Numbered from the stretch's first letter, positions 8,415-17,884 are shown. The stretch is DNA of 64,000 nucleotides from Croceicoccus ponticola (GCF_004004515.1 NZ_RXOL01000003.1:310001-374000), one strand, 5' to 3'. The notes: generated by a model not told the origin, from the letters alone. A program made the numbers and translations.

Positions 8415-9034
8415 TTTCGCGTTCGCGCCTTGTGCTGCTGATCGGCGCCGGAACGCTGATCGGCGCGGCCGTCGCGGGGCAGACGATCGCGGCACCGGCA
8501 ACATCGCTAAAGGGACCGGAGGCGTTTGCCGCCATTGCCGATCCGCAGGCCCGTTCGGTCGCGCTGTTCGGCGAAATGGCCAAGGTGATCGAATCGCCCC
8601 GCTGCCTGAACTGCCACCCGCGCACGGATTCACCGACGCAGGGTGACGACATGCACCCGCACAGCCCGCCGGTTTCGCGGGGCATGGGCGGCATGAGCGT
8701 GCCGGGCATGACCTGCAATACCTGCCACGGCGAAAGCAACTTCACCTTCGCCAATGGCGAGGGCAGCATTCCGGGCGATCCGGCATGGGCACTGGCCCCG
8801 GTCGAAATGGCATGGGTCGGCAAGACTCGCGGCGAAATCTGCCGCCAGTTGAAGGACCCCAAGCGCAATGGCGGCAAGACTCTGGCCCAGCTGGTCGAGC
8901 ATAATGCCCACGACCATCTGGTCGGCTGGGGCTGGAACCCGGGGAAGGGTCGCTCGCCAGCGCCCGGAACGCAGGAACAGTTCGGCGCGCTGACCGCCGC
9001 CTGGGTCGCGAACGGAGCGCACTGCCCCGACTAA
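8411..9034 (+). CDS. Di-haem cytochrome c-type subunit of the molybdenum hydroxylase
   Basis: A 207-residue exported protein with an N-terminal signal/anchor ([18 protein letters not shown]) and two haem c motifs, CLNCH (C65-H69) and CNTCH (C102-H106). Methionine-rich [10 protein letters not shown] between the haems could give axial ligands. It probably takes electrons from the 2Fe-2S subunit and passes them to the respiratory chain in the periplasm. This matches the isoquinoline-oxidoreductase-type arrangement, which lacks a FAD subunit. Coupled to the preceding gene by an ATGA overlap; a dyad hairpin follows it. Confidence 0.82.
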   Translation: MISRSRLVLLIGAGTLIGAAVAGQTIAAPATSLKGPEAFAAIADPQARSVALFGEMAKVIESPRCLNCHPRTDSPTQGDDMHPHSPPVSRGMGGMSVPGMTCNTCHGESNFTFANGEGSIPGDPAWALAPVEMAWVGKTRGEICRQLKDPKRNGGKTLAQLVEHNAHDHLVGWGWNPGKGRSPAPGTQEQFGALTAAWVANGAHCPD

Positions 9035-9052
9035 GTCGCCCCGAACGGTTTT

Positions 9053-9090
9053 CCTGACCGAGCCTTGCGCATTGCGCGTGCCCGGTCAGG
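9053..9090. terminator. Convergent hairpin between cytochrome and thiolase genes
   Basis: CCTGACCG and CGGTCAGG form an outer 8-bp stem around a smaller GCGC-ATT-GCGC stem, in the short space between two convergent genes. No U-tract follows on either strand, so a bidirectional terminator is inferred from position. Confidence 0.45.
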
Positions 9091-9097
9091 TCCGCCG

Positions 9098-10279
9098 TTA
9101 CATCCGTTCTACCGCAATGGCCGTCGCCTCGCCGCCGCCGATGCAAATCGAAGCGACGCCGCGCTTAAGGTCACGGGTTTCCAGCGCACCCAGCAGCGTC
9201 GTCATGATCCGCGCGCCCGAAGCCCCGATGGGGTGGCCCAATGCGCAAGCGCCGCCGTTCACGTTGAGCCGGTCGCGTTCGATGCCGAGATCGCGTTCGG
9301 CGATCAGCGCGACAACGGCGAATGCCTCGTTCACTTCGAACAAGTCGACATCGTTCATCGACCAGCCGATCCGTTCCATCAGCTTGCGCGTGGCAAAGAC
9401 CGGCGCAGTGGTGAAGCGGGCCGGTTCGTGCGCATGAGACGCATGGCCGACGACGCGGGCCACCGGGTTCATGCCCAGCCGTTCGGCGGTGGAGGCGCGG
9501 CACATGACAAGCGCGGCGGCCCCGTCCGAAATCGACGAACTGTTCGCAGCCGTCACCGTTCCATCCTTGGCAAAAGCGGGGCGCAGCGACGGGATTTTCT
9601 CGACATTGGCTTTGCCCGGCTGCTCATCCGAAGAGACGACGGTTTCGCCCTTGCGCCCATTGACCGTGACCGGCGTGATTTCTCGTTCGAATGCGCCACT
9701 TTCCTGTGCCGCACGTGCCTGCGTCAGCGACCTGATCGCATATTCGTCCTGCGCTCCGCGCGTGAACTGATATTCCTGTGCCGCTTCTTCGGCAAAGGCG
9801 CCCATCAGCTTGCCTGCGTCATAGGCATCTTCGAGCCCGTCAAGAAACATCGAATCCTTGACTACGTCGTGCCCGATCCGCGCACCGCCGCGATGCTTTT
9901 GCAGCAGGTACGGCGCATTGGTCATGCTTTCCATCCCGCCTGCCACGATCACGTCTGCGCTGCCGCCCAACAACGCGTCGTGCGCCATCATCGCGGCCTG
10001 CATCCCCGATCCGCACATCTTGTTAATGGTCGTCGCCGTGAGATGTTCGCCAAGCCCGGCATGAATGGCGGCCTGACGCGCCGGAGCCTGTCCGAGACCC
10101 GCGGGCAGGACGCAGCCCATGATGATCTGATCGACCGCCGCCCCGCTGATCCCGGCCCGTTCCACTGCCGCACGCACAGCCGCGGCGCCCAGCATTGGCG
10201 ACGATACGTCGCTGAAAACGCCCTGCATTCCGCCCATCGGAGTGCGTGCATAACTGGCGATAACAACAGGGTCAGTCAT
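9098..10279 (-). CDS. Acetyl-CoA acetyltransferase (thiolase)
   Basis: A 393-residue thiolase. The nucleophile is C89 in NKMCGSGMQA, VNEAFA is present, H349 lies in GHPIGASGAR, and the proton-donor cysteine is C379 in CIGGGEA. All catalytic residues are in place and length matches the family. It condenses two acetyl-CoA or thiolytically cleaves 3-ketoacyl-CoA. A single biosynthetic-type gene next to a TetR regulator suggests regulated short-chain acyl-CoA turnover, perhaps serving the degradation genes nearby. It is divergent from the TetR gene, so the shared spacer is the likely control region. Confidence 0.93.
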   Translation of the reverse strand: MTDPVVIASYARTPMGGMQGVFSDVSSPMLGAAAVRAAVERAGISGAAVDQIIMGCVLPAGLGQAPARQAAIHAGLGEHLTATTINKMCGSGMQAAMMAHDALLGGSADVIVAGGMESMTNAPYLLQKHRGGARIGHDVVKDSMFLDGLEDAYDAGKLMGAFAEEAAQEYQFTRGAQDEYAIRSLTQARAAQESGAFEREITPVTVNGRKGETVVSSDEQPGKANVEKIPSLRPAFAKDGTVTAANSSSISDGAAALVMCRASTAERLGMNPVARVVGHASHAHEPARFTTAPVFATRKLMERIGWSMNDVDLFEVNEAFAVVALIAERDLGIERDRLNVNGGACALGHPIGASGARIMTTLLGALETRDLKRGVASICIGGGEATAIAVERM

Positions 10280-10405
10280 GATTGGGTGTTCCTTATGGCG
10301 CTTGTCTCGTCAGGTCGCCGTCCAACGGCAGAAACCTTACTCACCGGTATATTGCATTCTTTCAAGTTTTAAAGCAAGGTTCGCCGCGATGCACAGAGTG
10401 ACCCC

Positions 10406-11029
10406 TTGAACGAGAATCCTTCACCCTTCCGGACGGCGGAGCAACGCGAAGCCGACCGCGAAAGCAAGCGGCTCGCCGTGCTGACCGCAGCCGCACGCAT
10501 GTTCAACGAACGCGGATTCCACGCAACCTCACTGGATGATGTCGCAGCCTCGCTCAGCATTTCCAAGCCGACGATTTACCACTATCTGGGCAACAAGGAA
10601 CAGGTGCTGCTGGGCTGCCTGAAAATCGGGCTGACGGAATTGCTGGAGGCGGCGGAAGCGGCACGGCAGGCACCGGGCAACAGCGCCGACCGGCTCAAGA
10701 ATTTCCTCGCCCACTATGCTGAATTCAACCTTCGGGACTTCGGCCGTTGCGTGATCCTGACGAGCGAAGGCGACATGAGCGCGCAAAATGCGGCCCTGTT
10801 CCGAGCCGACAAACGCCGCATCCACGACATGATCCGCGCTATGATCGAAGACGGACAGCGCGACGGCTCGATCGTGTGCGAAGACGCAAATCTCTTTGCG
10901 CTCACGCTCGCCGGGGCGCTCAATTGGCCAGCGCGCTGGTTCGACCCGGCACTGGGTCGCGATGCGTCGGAACTGGTCCGGCGGATGATCGACATCCTCG
11001 CTTCGGGTTTCCTGCCGCGCAAAGCATAG
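10406..11029 (+). CDS. TetR/AcrR family transcriptional regulator
   Basis: A 207-residue protein with a TetR helix-turn-helix at about residues 22-70 (ARMFNERGFHATSLDDVAASLSISKPTIYHYLGNKEQVL) and an all-helical ligand domain behind it. The reading frame seems to start at TTG; no in-frame ATG or GTG lies close upstream, so the start is uncertain by a few codons. Regulators of this shape beside thiolases often respond to acyl-CoA. Control of the divergent thiolase is the simplest reading. Confidence 0.82.
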   Translation: MNENPSPFRTAEQREADRESKRLAVLTAAARMFNERGFHATSLDDVAASLSISKPTIYHYLGNKEQVLLGCLKIGLTELLEAAEAARQAPGNSADRLKNFLAHYAEFNLRDFGRCVILTSEGDMSAQNAALFRADKRRIHDMIRAMIEDGQRDGSIVCEDANLFALTLAGALNWPARWFDPALGRDASELVRRMIDILASGFLPRKA

Positions 11030-11091
11030 TTTCCGGATAGGCTACCCCGCGCAGTATGGTTCCATCGCATGCGATGACGTAAGGCAATGCG

Positions 11092-12246
11092 ATGCAGGCT
11101 GCTTCCGCTCTCGATTATCGCGAACTGGCGCGTCGACGCCTTCCCCGTTTCCTGTTCGAATATATCGACGGAGGCTCTTATGCCGAAGTGACGCTGGGCC
11201 GGAACGTGGCCGATCTTTCCGCCGTCGCATTGCGCCAGCGGGTGTTGCGCGACGTATCGCACCTCGACCTTTCGACCGAACTGTTCGGCCAGAAACTGGC
11301 GCTGCCGATTGCGCTGGCGCCGATCGGTTTGGCGGGCATGAACGCGCGGCGCGGCGAATGCCAGGCGGTGCGCGCGGCGCAAAACATGGGTGTGCCATTT
11401 ACGCTTTCGACTGTATCCGTTTGCGACATCGAGGAAGTCGCCGCTGCGGCCGATCGCCCGTTCTGGTTTCAGCTTTACATGATCCGAGACCGCGGTTTCA
11501 TGCGCGACCTGATGGCACGCGCGCGCTTGGCAGGGTGCGGGACGATGGTCTTTACCGTCGACATGCCGGTGCCGGGCAGTCGTTATCGCGATTACCGCAC
11601 CGGCCTTGCCGGATCGCCCGGCATGGCAGGGGCGATGCGCCGCGCGTTGCAGGGGGCCATGCGGCCCGACTGGGCTTGGGACGTTGGCGTCATGGGCCGC
11701 CCGCATGGCCTTGGCAACGTTGCCCCGGTTTTGCGGGGCAGTACGGGGATCGAGGATTTCTTTGCATGGATGCGGCAAAATTTCGACCCCGCGATCACCT
11801 GGCGCGATCTCGATTTCATCCGCAGCGAATGGACCGGCCCGCTTATCATAAAGGGCGTCCTCGACCCCGATGACGCGCGCGAGGCGGCGGAACTGGGTGC
11901 AGACGGAATCGTCGTATCGAACCACGGCGGACGCCAGTTGGACGGCGTGCTGTCCACGACACGCGCGCTTCCCGCCATCGCCGATGCCGTTGGGGACCGG
12001 CTGACCGTGCTGGCCGACGGCGGCGTGCGATCCGGTCTCGATGTCGTGCGGATGCTGGCGCTAGGTGCAAAGGGCGTTCTGATCGGGCGGGCGTGGGCCT
12101 ATGCGCTGGGCGCGCGTGGGCAAGCCGGGATTGAACATGTGCTGCGGTTGATAGAGGCGGAGATGCGGGTCGCCATGTCGTTAACCGGCGTCACCCGAAT
12201 CGATCAGATTACCCGCGACATCCTTGCCGACATGCCGCCGGGCTGA
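11092..12246 (+). CDS. lldD: FMN-dependent alpha-hydroxy acid dehydrogenase (L-lactate dehydrogenase type)
   Basis: A 384-residue member of the FMN-dependent alpha-hydroxy acid oxidase/dehydrogenase family. Visible marks are the substrate/FMN segment [23 protein letters not shown], the [10 protein letters not shown] region, the lysine in LIIKGVLD, catalytic H278 in [10 protein letters not shown], and the phosphate-binding [12 protein letters not shown] and [11 protein letters not shown]. It oxidises L-lactate or a related 2-hydroxy acid and passes electrons to quinone at the membrane. The lldD name is from family resemblance; mandelate or glycolate are possible substrates. It follows the TetR gene on the same strand after about 60 bases. 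Confidence 0.85.
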   Translation: MQAASALDYRELARRRLPRFLFEYIDGGSYAEVTLGRNVADLSAVALRQRVLRDVSHLDLSTELFGQKLALPIALAPIGLAGMNARRGECQAVRAAQNMGVPFTLSTVSVCDIEEVAAAADRPFWFQLYMIRDRGFMRDLMARARLAGCGTMVFTVDMPVPGSRYRDYRTGLAGSPGMAGAMRRALQGAMRPDWAWDVGVMGRPHGLGNVAPVLRGSTGIEDFFAWMRQNFDPAITWRDLDFIRSEWTGPLIIKGVLDPDDAREAAELGADGIVVSNHGGRQLDGVLSTTRALPAIADAVGDRLTVLADGGVRSGLDVVRMLALGAKGVLIGRAWAYALGARGQAGIEHVLRLIEAEMRVAMSLTGVTRIDQITRDILADMPPG

Positions 12247-12255
12247 AGCCCTGCG

Positions 12256-13242
12256 TCAAACGAAGTCTTCGGTATCGACCGTGGCGCGCGCCGCGTCGGG
12301 ATAGCGGTGCCCGCGCACCGTCTGCTGATTGATCAGCGCGCCCGCACGATCAAGCACGTCGTCCGCAACAATCAAGGCGGCGGTGGCGTTGTTCTCGTCG
12401 AAATGCGCGGTCGAACGCGTGCCGGGAATCGCGTGCACATGGTCCCCTTGCGCCAATATCCAGGCCATCGACAGTTGCGCAGGGGCAATCCCCGCCTCTG
12501 CCGCAAGCGCGTTGAAGCTGGCCACCAGCGCGCGGTTATGTTCCCAGTTGCCGGGCAGGAAGCGGGGATGGGTGCGGCGCAGATCCCGTTCGGTCAGGGC
12601 CGCCGTGTCGACCCCACCGGCCAGCGCACCGCGCGCGACCGGCGAAAACGCCACCATCGCGATGCCAAGCTCACGCGTCGTGTCCAGCACGCCAAGTTCG
12701 ACATTGCGCGTCCATAGCGAATATTCGTGCTGCACCGCGATCATCGGGTGCACCTCATGCGCTTCGCGGATGTGGGCGGCGGACCATTCGGACGCGCCAT
12801 AGCCGCCGATCTTGCCAGCTTCGATCAACCGGGCCATCGCCCCGACCGAATCCGCGATCGGCACCTTGGGATCGAACCGGTGCATATAGAACAGGTCGAC
12901 GTGGTCGGTTTTGAGCCGTCGCAGGCTGGCATCGATCGATGCTGCGATGGATGTCGGGCGGCAATCGATGCCCCGGTCAGGCCCTTCGACGACGATGCCG
13001 GTCTTTGTGGCGAGGAAAAATTCGTTGCGCCGATCCGCAATCGCTTCGCCCAGGATTTCTTCGCTTACGCCAAGGCCATACATGTTGGCCGTGTCGAAAT
13101 GGTCGCAACCGTTGTCCAGCGCATGGCGGAAAAGGGCGACCGCGTCCTGCCGCGTTGGCGGATTTCCATAAGCCCATGCCACGTTCATGGTGCCGAGACC
13201 GACCGGGTTGACCCTGCTTCCGCCTATTGCACGCGTGTTCAT
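12256..13242 (-). CDS. Aldo/keto reductase
   Basis: A 328-residue AKR with a TIM-barrel pattern: FDTANMYGLGVSEEILGEA (catalytic Asp and Tyr), FLATKTG (Lys), VDLFYMHRFD (His) and the NADPH-binding tail PGTRSTAHFDENNAT. It reduces aldehydes or ketones with NADPH; the substrate is not indicated. I chose the ATG at MNTRAIGG, with GGAAGA upstream, over an in-frame codon eight residues earlier. It is convergent with the lactate dehydrogenase gene and only ten bases from its end. Confidence 0.86.
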   Translation of the reverse strand: MNTRAIGGSRVNPVGLGTMNVAWAYGNPPTRQDAVALFRHALDNGCDHFDTANMYGLGVSEEILGEAIADRRNEFFLATKTGIVVEGPDRGIDCRPTSIAASIDASLRRLKTDHVDLFYMHRFDPKVPIADSVGAMARLIEAGKIGGYGASEWSAAHIREAHEVHPMIAVQHEYSLWTRNVELGVLDTTRELGIAMVAFSPVARGALAGGVDTAALTERDLRRTHPRFLPGNWEHNRALVASFNALAAEAGIAPAQLSMAWILAQGDHVHAIPGTRSTAHFDENNATAALIVADDVLDRAGALINQQTVRGHRYPDAARATVDTEDFV

Positions 13243-13324
13243 CGACCGAAATCTTCCCGTTTTCACAAAGTCGGCCGCTCGTTCGACGATGGACCATACA
13301 TAGTCAAGGAAGCAGGTCGGGCGG

Positions 13325-14134
13325 TCAGCGGCCTACAAACCGGGGTTTGCGCTTTTCGGCAAAGGCCGCGCATGCCTCGCGGAAATCGTCCGTTCCCAGC
13401 GCAAGGCACTGGACATGGTTTTCCAGTTCGATGGCCGCGCCAAGGCTGGGCGCGTCGATGTTCGCGCGCATGACCTGTTTGGTATGCTTGATCGCATAGG
13501 GACTGTTTTCGGCGATTTGACGCGCCACGGCGATGGCTGCGTCCAGCGCTCCGCCCGCTTCGGTCAGAGTCGTGACAAGGCCGATGGCATGGGCTTCGGC
13601 TGCGTCGACGGGACGCCCCGTCAGCATCACTTCGGCGGCGCGCCCCGAACCGATCAGGCGCGGCAAGTGATAGCTGATGCCGCATTCCCCCGCGCTTAGC
13701 CCGATCCGCACCGCGCCGTTCAGGAAGCGGGCCCCCGGCCCGGCGACCCGGATGTCGGCCCCAACCGCCAGCCCCATGCCGGCCCCAACCGCAGCCCCTT
13801 CAATTGCGGCCACGACCGGAAAGCGCGCTTCGGCCACTTCGCGCATCAGGCCGGAAAAGCGTTCCTGAAGCTCCATGTTCTCGATCGGGCCTTCGGGCGC
13901 GTCTTCGCCCATCAACACTTCCTTGAGGTCCAGCCCGGCGCAAAACGCCTTGCCCTGCGCGGCCAGCACGACGACGCGCACGCCCACATCGGCGTTCAGT
14001 CGCGCGATGGTCTCGCGAAATTTTGCAACCATCGGCAGGGTCAGGGCATTGGCCGATTGCGGCCGGTTAAGCGTCAGCACGGTAACGCCGTCGGACAGGG
14101 TTTCGGCGGCGATCATGGTTTCGTCAGCGATCAT
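13325..14134 (-). CDS. Enoyl-CoA hydratase/isomerase family protein
   Basis: A 269-residue crotonase-fold protein: LTLNRPQSANAL, the oxyanion-hole AGLDL in AFCAGLDLKEVL, and the second oxyanion segment EGAAVGAGMGLAVGADIRVA. The usual second catalytic glutamate region reads LSAGECGISYHLPRLIGSGRAAEV. It hydrates or isomerises an enoyl-CoA. The chosen ATG overlaps the stop of the SMP-30 gene by four bases; a second in-frame ATG six codons later is possible. Co-expression with a lactonase-like protein suggests ring-opening followed by beta-oxidation-type steps. Confidence 0.85.
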   Translation of the reverse strand: MIADETMIAAETLSDGVTVLTLNRPQSANALTLPMVAKFRETIARLNADVGVRVVVLAAQGKAFCAGLDLKEVLMGEDAPEGPIENMELQERFSGLMREVAEARFPVVAAIEGAAVGAGMGLAVGADIRVAGPGARFLNGAVRIGLSAGECGISYHLPRLIGSGRAAEVMLTGRPVDAAEAHAIGLVTTLTEAGGALDAAIAVARQIAENSPYAIKHTKQVMRANIDAPSLGAAIELENHVQCLALGTDDFREACAAFAEKRKPRFVGR

Positions 14135-15012
14135 GGCTTCGTCGCCCATTCGCCAAGCTTCGTGCGCGGACCGGCAAGTCCGGGGATCTCGACCTCCATG
14201 CGAATCACCGCGCCCTTGCCCGGATGTTCGGCATTGCCGCCGGTGCTGACATAAAGCCCCCCCGGATCTGACGCTGCGAAATCGAGGCTGACGACATGCG
14301 GAAACGGCAGCGATACCGATTGCAGCATTTCTCCCTGTTCGGAAAACTGAATGACGCGCGCCGTGCTCCAGCATGCCACCCAAAGGTTACCCGCGCTGTC
14401 GGCAACCAGTCCGTCGCTGTCCTCGATTTCCATGAACAGCTCGCCCGGTCCTGGCATACCGTCGCCGTCGAGCGGATAGCGCCAGATCCCACGCGAGGTT
14501 TCGGAATGATAAAGCCATCGCCCGCAGGCGCTGGTCGCGATGCCGTTGGATGCAAAGACATCGGAGCGCAGTACCGTGATCGTTCCCCCTGCCGAAACGT
14601 GGAAGAACTTGCCCGGTGACGGTTCCGTTCCCTTTTCGAAAATGGACACGAAATCGATAGTACCGGCATAGAATCCGCCACGTCCGTCGCCTTCCATGTC
14701 GTTTACCGCGATGACCGGAACCCCATCGATGTGGGTTAACACATCGTGCGTATGGCCGGTGACCGGGTCGATCGTCACGATCCCGTCGCGCCCGCTGCAC
14801 AGGACCAGACCCGATTCGTCGAACAGGATTCCGCCCACCCACTGGCGCCCCGGCAGCATCGCTTCGTCCGGATGTCCGGACCGCTTGCGATAAACGCCCC
14901 TGCCGGTGAGATCGCCGAACCACAGATCGCCGCACGGCGAGACGCGCGGCGCTTCGACGAATTCGTAACCTTCGGCGATCGTCTTGAAGTCGCCTAATGT
15001 TGTCGTTTGCAT
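14131..15012 (-). CDS. SMP-30/gluconolactonase/LRE family protein
   Basis: A 293-residue six-bladed beta-propeller. Family marks are EGYEFVEAPRVSPCGDLWFGDL (metal-binding Glu), VAVNDMEGDGRGGFYAGT, SNGIATSACGRWLYHSET and DSDGLVADSAGNLWVACW (metal-binding Asn/Asp positions). Members are metal-dependent lactonases hydrolysing sugar or other lactones. A GGGAGAG ribosome site precedes the ATG. Translational overlap with the enoyl-CoA hydratase suggests both act on one degradative intermediate. Divergent from a TetR regulator that may control both directions. Confidence 0.85.
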   Translation of the reverse strand: MQTTTLGDFKTIAEGYEFVEAPRVSPCGDLWFGDLTGRGVYRKRSGHPDEAMLPGRQWVGGILFDESGLVLCSGRDGIVTIDPVTGHTHDVLTHIDGVPVIAVNDMEGDGRGGFYAGTIDFVSIFEKGTEPSPGKFFHVSAGGTITVLRSDVFASNGIATSACGRWLYHSETSRGIWRYPLDGDGMPGPGELFMEIEDSDGLVADSAGNLWVACWSTARVIQFSEQGEMLQSVSLPFPHVVSLDFAASDPGGLYVSTGGNAEHPGKGAVIRMEVEIPGLAGPRTKLGEWATKP

Positions 15013-15198
15013 ATGTCTCTCCCCCCTGCCTTATCCATTTTGTGCAGGGCCATGGCACTTCGTCATTTTGCCAGTTCGCATCCGGGCCGCGTGCTGGTCA
15101 ACTCCGCACCGCGACGCTAGAGCCGGTGCGTGACCTTGCACCGTGATCCCGCAGCCCCGCTCGGCTCCATCGCTTTCGAGCAGGACCCGATCCGCTGG

Positions 15199-15840
15199 AT
15201 GGCAAACAGCGCCACCTTTGCACGGCCGCAGCAACAGCGCAGCAAAGATGCGCTCAGCCGCATCATAACGTCGGCTGTCGCGCTGTTTTCCGAACGCGGT
15301 TTCGACACCACCCGCGTGTCCGACGTGGCAGAGCACGCGCAAGTGCCGGTCGGCACCGTTTACAAGCATTTCGCGGATAAGGAGGCGTTGCTCGACGCGA
15401 TCGTCGCAGGTTATCGCGACTGTCGGATGCGCGAGATCACCGAACTGTGCACGTCGGCGCAGGCGATGGCGGCAAGCCCGCGGGAGCTGATCCAGCTGCA
15501 CCTCGACATCGTGTTCAGCGCCTTTACCGTCGATGCGGGCCTGCTGCGCCTGATCGAACGGCGACGGCTTGAAGATGCGAGCGTCCATCAGGACCAAAGC
15601 ACCGCCAACGAGACCGTTGCGAGCCTGATCGCCGACCGTCTCATCCAAAGGATGCCGGATCGCGATCCCGCCGAACTGCGGCGGCAAGTGCTCTACACCC
15701 ATTCGATCATTCGCGGCGCGGTCGTCTGGTCGGTCCTGCCGACGGGCGGGGAAATGGGCAAGGGCCTGAAGGTCACCGATACGGACTTCGCCAACGAAGC
15801 TGTGCGGATGGCGCTCCGCTACCTTGGCATCGACGATTGA
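15199..15840 (+). CDS. TetR/AcrR family transcriptional regulator of the Rieske cluster
   Basis: A 213-residue regulator from the chosen ATG, with the helix-turn-helix at about residues 15-65 (IITSAVALFSERGFDTTRVSDVAEHAQVPVGTVYKHFADKEALL). An in-frame GTG 23 codons upstream is possible but lacks a ribosome site. It sits between a divergent SMP-30/hydratase operon and the downstream Rieske oxygenase operon. A 20-bp palindrome between its stop and the first Rieske gene is its likely operator, so it probably represses the oxygenase genes until substrate is present. Confidence 0.82.
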   Translation: MANSATFARPQQQRSKDALSRIITSAVALFSERGFDTTRVSDVAEHAQVPVGTVYKHFADKEALLDAIVAGYRDCRMREITELCTSAQAMAASPRELIQLHLDIVFSAFTVDAGLLRLIERRRLEDASVHQDQSTANETVASLIADRLIQRMPDRDPAELRRQVLYTHSIIRGAVVWSVLPTGGEMGKGLKVTDTDFANEAVRMALRYLGIDD

Positions 15841-15920
15841 GCGCGCGGGCCCGTAAATAAGTGCCCTGTCCTTTATGATGAATTGACCCATCGGCCGCGA
15901 TGCCTCATTCTCGGCATAAG

Positions 15921-15940
15921 TGAACATGAATTCATATTCA
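15921..15940. promoter_or_regulatory. Palindromic operator upstream of the Rieske operon
   Basis: TGAACATGAATTCATATTCA is a 20-bp inverted repeat with a single mismatched pair, centred on the 10-bp palindrome ATGAATTCAT and ending 46 bases before the first oxygenase start codon. Size and place suit a TetR-family operator; the adjacent TetR gene is the obvious binder (inference). Confidence 0.6.
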
Positions 15941-15986
15941 TTTATAGGTCGAGTCCCGGCACTGGGAAAGGCCGAGGAGAGGGCTG

Positions 15987-17363
15987 ATGAACGAGATTCA
16001 GAAAGTCATGCGGGATCGTTATCCCGGCAACACGTGGGCCGATGTCGCGCGGCGCGACGGCGATCTGCCCGACGTCCTGGCGATCCAGTCCAATCCGGAT
16101 CAGGATCTGAGCGATATCGGGTTCGCGCGCTACACCGATCAAGCGTTCTTCGATGCCGAGATGGAGCGGGTGTGGAAACGTGTCTGGCAATTCGCCTGTC
16201 GCGAGGAACATGTCGCGGAAACCGGCGATTTCTTCGTCTACGACATCGGTCGCCAGTCCGTGTTGATCATGCGCGGCGAAGACGGGCTTAAGGCGTTCTA
16301 CAACTCCTGCCTCCATCGCGGGACGAAGCTGAAGCCGTCCGGTGCGTGTGGATGGTCGGCCGACATCACCTGCCCCTTCCACAACTGGCAATGGAAACTC
16401 GACGGATCGTTCAAGGGCATGCCCTGCGATTTCGAATTCCCGCAGGTCGACAAGGCCACCGCCAATCTGGTCGAGGTACAAGTCGACACGTGGAACGGCA
16501 TGGTCTTCGTGAATTTCGATCCTGCTGCCAAGCCACTGGTCGACTATCTTGAGGTTCTGCCCGAGCATTTCCGCAACTGGGACCTCACCGGCTGGTACGT
16601 CGCGACCCATGTGCGAAAGCATCTGCCCGGCAACTGGAAGCTGTCGATGGAAGCTTTCATGGAAGCCTATCACACGCCCTATGTTCACCCGGAAATGACC
16701 AACGTGGTGGGCGACCACAACATGCAACACGACGTTTTTTCCAAACATGTCAGCCGCGATCTTTGCGCCATGGCGTCATCCAGCCCGACGTCGACGGCGC
16801 AATTGAGCGAACAGGACCTGCTCGACATGATGCTCGTCGCTGACGGCAAGATGGTCGGAGAACGCCCACGCGTGCCCGAAGGGAAGACCGCTCGCTGGGT
16901 GATGGCAGAACAATTGCGCGAACAGATGCTGCAGCAATACGACCTCGACTATTCGCAGCATTCGGTACCTGAAATGATCGATTCGCTGAAATATCACCTG
17001 TTCCCCAACGTGATGATCTATCCCGCGCCCGGTCTGTGCCTGATCCAGCAGTTCCGCCCCGACGGCCATGACCGCGACCGTTCGACTTTCGATCAGTACG
17101 TGCTGCATCCCAAGCCAAGGGACGGCAACTTCGAAGTCGCCGAAGTGGAAGTCATCACCGAAGAGCAAAGCTTTACGAGCGTGGCCAGCATGGACCCCTT
17201 TCTGGCCAGCGTGCTCGATCAGGACACCGACATCATGCGGCTGCAACGCGAAGGCATGTACGCCAGCGGCAAAGGCGCGCAGACGCTATCAGTCTATCAG
17301 GAATCGCGAATCCGCCATTTCCATCATACGCTGGATCAATATATCGGAGAGCAGGCCGGATGA
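15987..17363 (+). CDS. Rieske non-haem iron oxygenase, alpha subunit (first)
   Basis: A 458-residue protein. The Rieske 2Fe-2S ligands are C108, H110, C129 and H132 (NSCLHRGTKL and CPFHNW). The catalytic domain has the mononuclear iron histidines H229 and H234 in MEAFMEAYHTPYVHPEM, with the acidic third ligand expected further on. Such enzymes hydroxylate aromatic or alicyclic rings with O2, taking electrons from a ferredoxin/reductase pair that is not encoded nearby. It starts a four-gene operon and overlaps the VOC gene by four bases. The substrate is unknown; SDR and VOC partners suggest dihydroxylation, dehydrogenation and ring cleavage. Confidence 0.9.
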   Translation: MNEIQKVMRDRYPGNTWADVARRDGDLPDVLAIQSNPDQDLSDIGFARYTDQAFFDAEMERVWKRVWQFACREEHVAETGDFFVYDIGRQSVLIMRGEDGLKAFYNSCLHRGTKLKPSGACGWSADITCPFHNWQWKLDGSFKGMPCDFEFPQVDKATANLVEVQVDTWNGMVFVNFDPAAKPLVDYLEVLPEHFRNWDLTGWYVATHVRKHLPGNWKLSMEAFMEAYHTPYVHPEMTNVVGDHNMQHDVFSKHVSRDLCAMASSSPTSTAQLSEQDLLDMMLVADGKMVGERPRVPEGKTARWVMAEQLREQMLQQYDLDYSQHSVPEMIDSLKYHLFPNVMIYPAPGLCLIQQFRPDGHDRDRSTFDQYVLHPKPRDGNFEVAEVEVITEEQSFTSVASMDPFLASVLDQDTDIMRLQREGMYASGKGAQTLSVYQESRIRHFHHTLDQYIGEQAG

Positions 17364-17854
17364 AACAGCACGTTCAGGGCGTCCACCACTTCGCACTGTC
17401 GGTGCCGGACATCGCGATCGCGCGAAAATTCTATATCGACCTGCTGGGCGCGGAAGAGATCAGCGGTACGGAATGGGAACCGGGCAATCCGTGGATCGAT
17501 GCCATCGTCGGGCTGGACGGATCGGCGGCGCGGACCTTCATTGCGCGGCTGAAGAACGTGCAGGTGGAAATATTTGAATATACCTCCCCCCGCGCGCCGG
17601 ACATGGACCCTGCCCGTCCGGTAAACCATTACGGTTATACCCACGTCGGTTTTCAGGTCGACGACATTCAGGCGACCTACGACAAGATGATCGCCGCCGG
17701 GCTGACGTTCCATACGGCGCCCGACATGACCACGATCACCGTGGACGAAAACGGGCACAAGCTCGGCTTTGCCGCCACTTACGGCCGCGACTTTTTCGGC
17801 AACGTCTTCGAACTGCTCGAAATCCACGAAAACGACATGATCAAGCCGGTCTGA
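17360..17854 (+). CDS. VOC family protein (glyoxalase/extradiol dioxygenase fold)
   Basis: A 164-residue single-module VOC protein: a metal-ligand histidine in VHHFALSVPD, a second in YGYTHVGFQVDD, and a terminal acidic ligand in NVFELLEIHEN. Metal sites look intact. Single-module VOC proteins in degradation operons may be lyases, isomerases or dioxygenases. Its place between a Rieske oxygenase and a dehydrogenase makes an action on the oxidised ring product likely, but the reaction cannot be named. Translation is coupled to the upstream oxygenase by an ATGA overlap. Confidence 0.82.
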   Translation: MKQHVQGVHHFALSVPDIAIARKFYIDLLGAEEISGTEWEPGNPWIDAIVGLDGSAARTFIARLKNVQVEIFEYTSPRAPDMDPARPVNHYGYTHVGFQVDDIQATYDKMIAAGLTFHTAPDMTTITVDENGHKLGFAATYGRDFFGNVFELLEIHENDMIKPV

Positions 17855-17884
17855 ACCGGCGAAAAACACTATTGGGAGAGTGAC

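Noticed and set aside
10320-10382. Distant AACCTT/AAGGTT inverted repeat between thiolase and TetR genes
   Set aside because: The arms are only six bases and more than forty bases apart, which is expected by chance; not offered as an operator.
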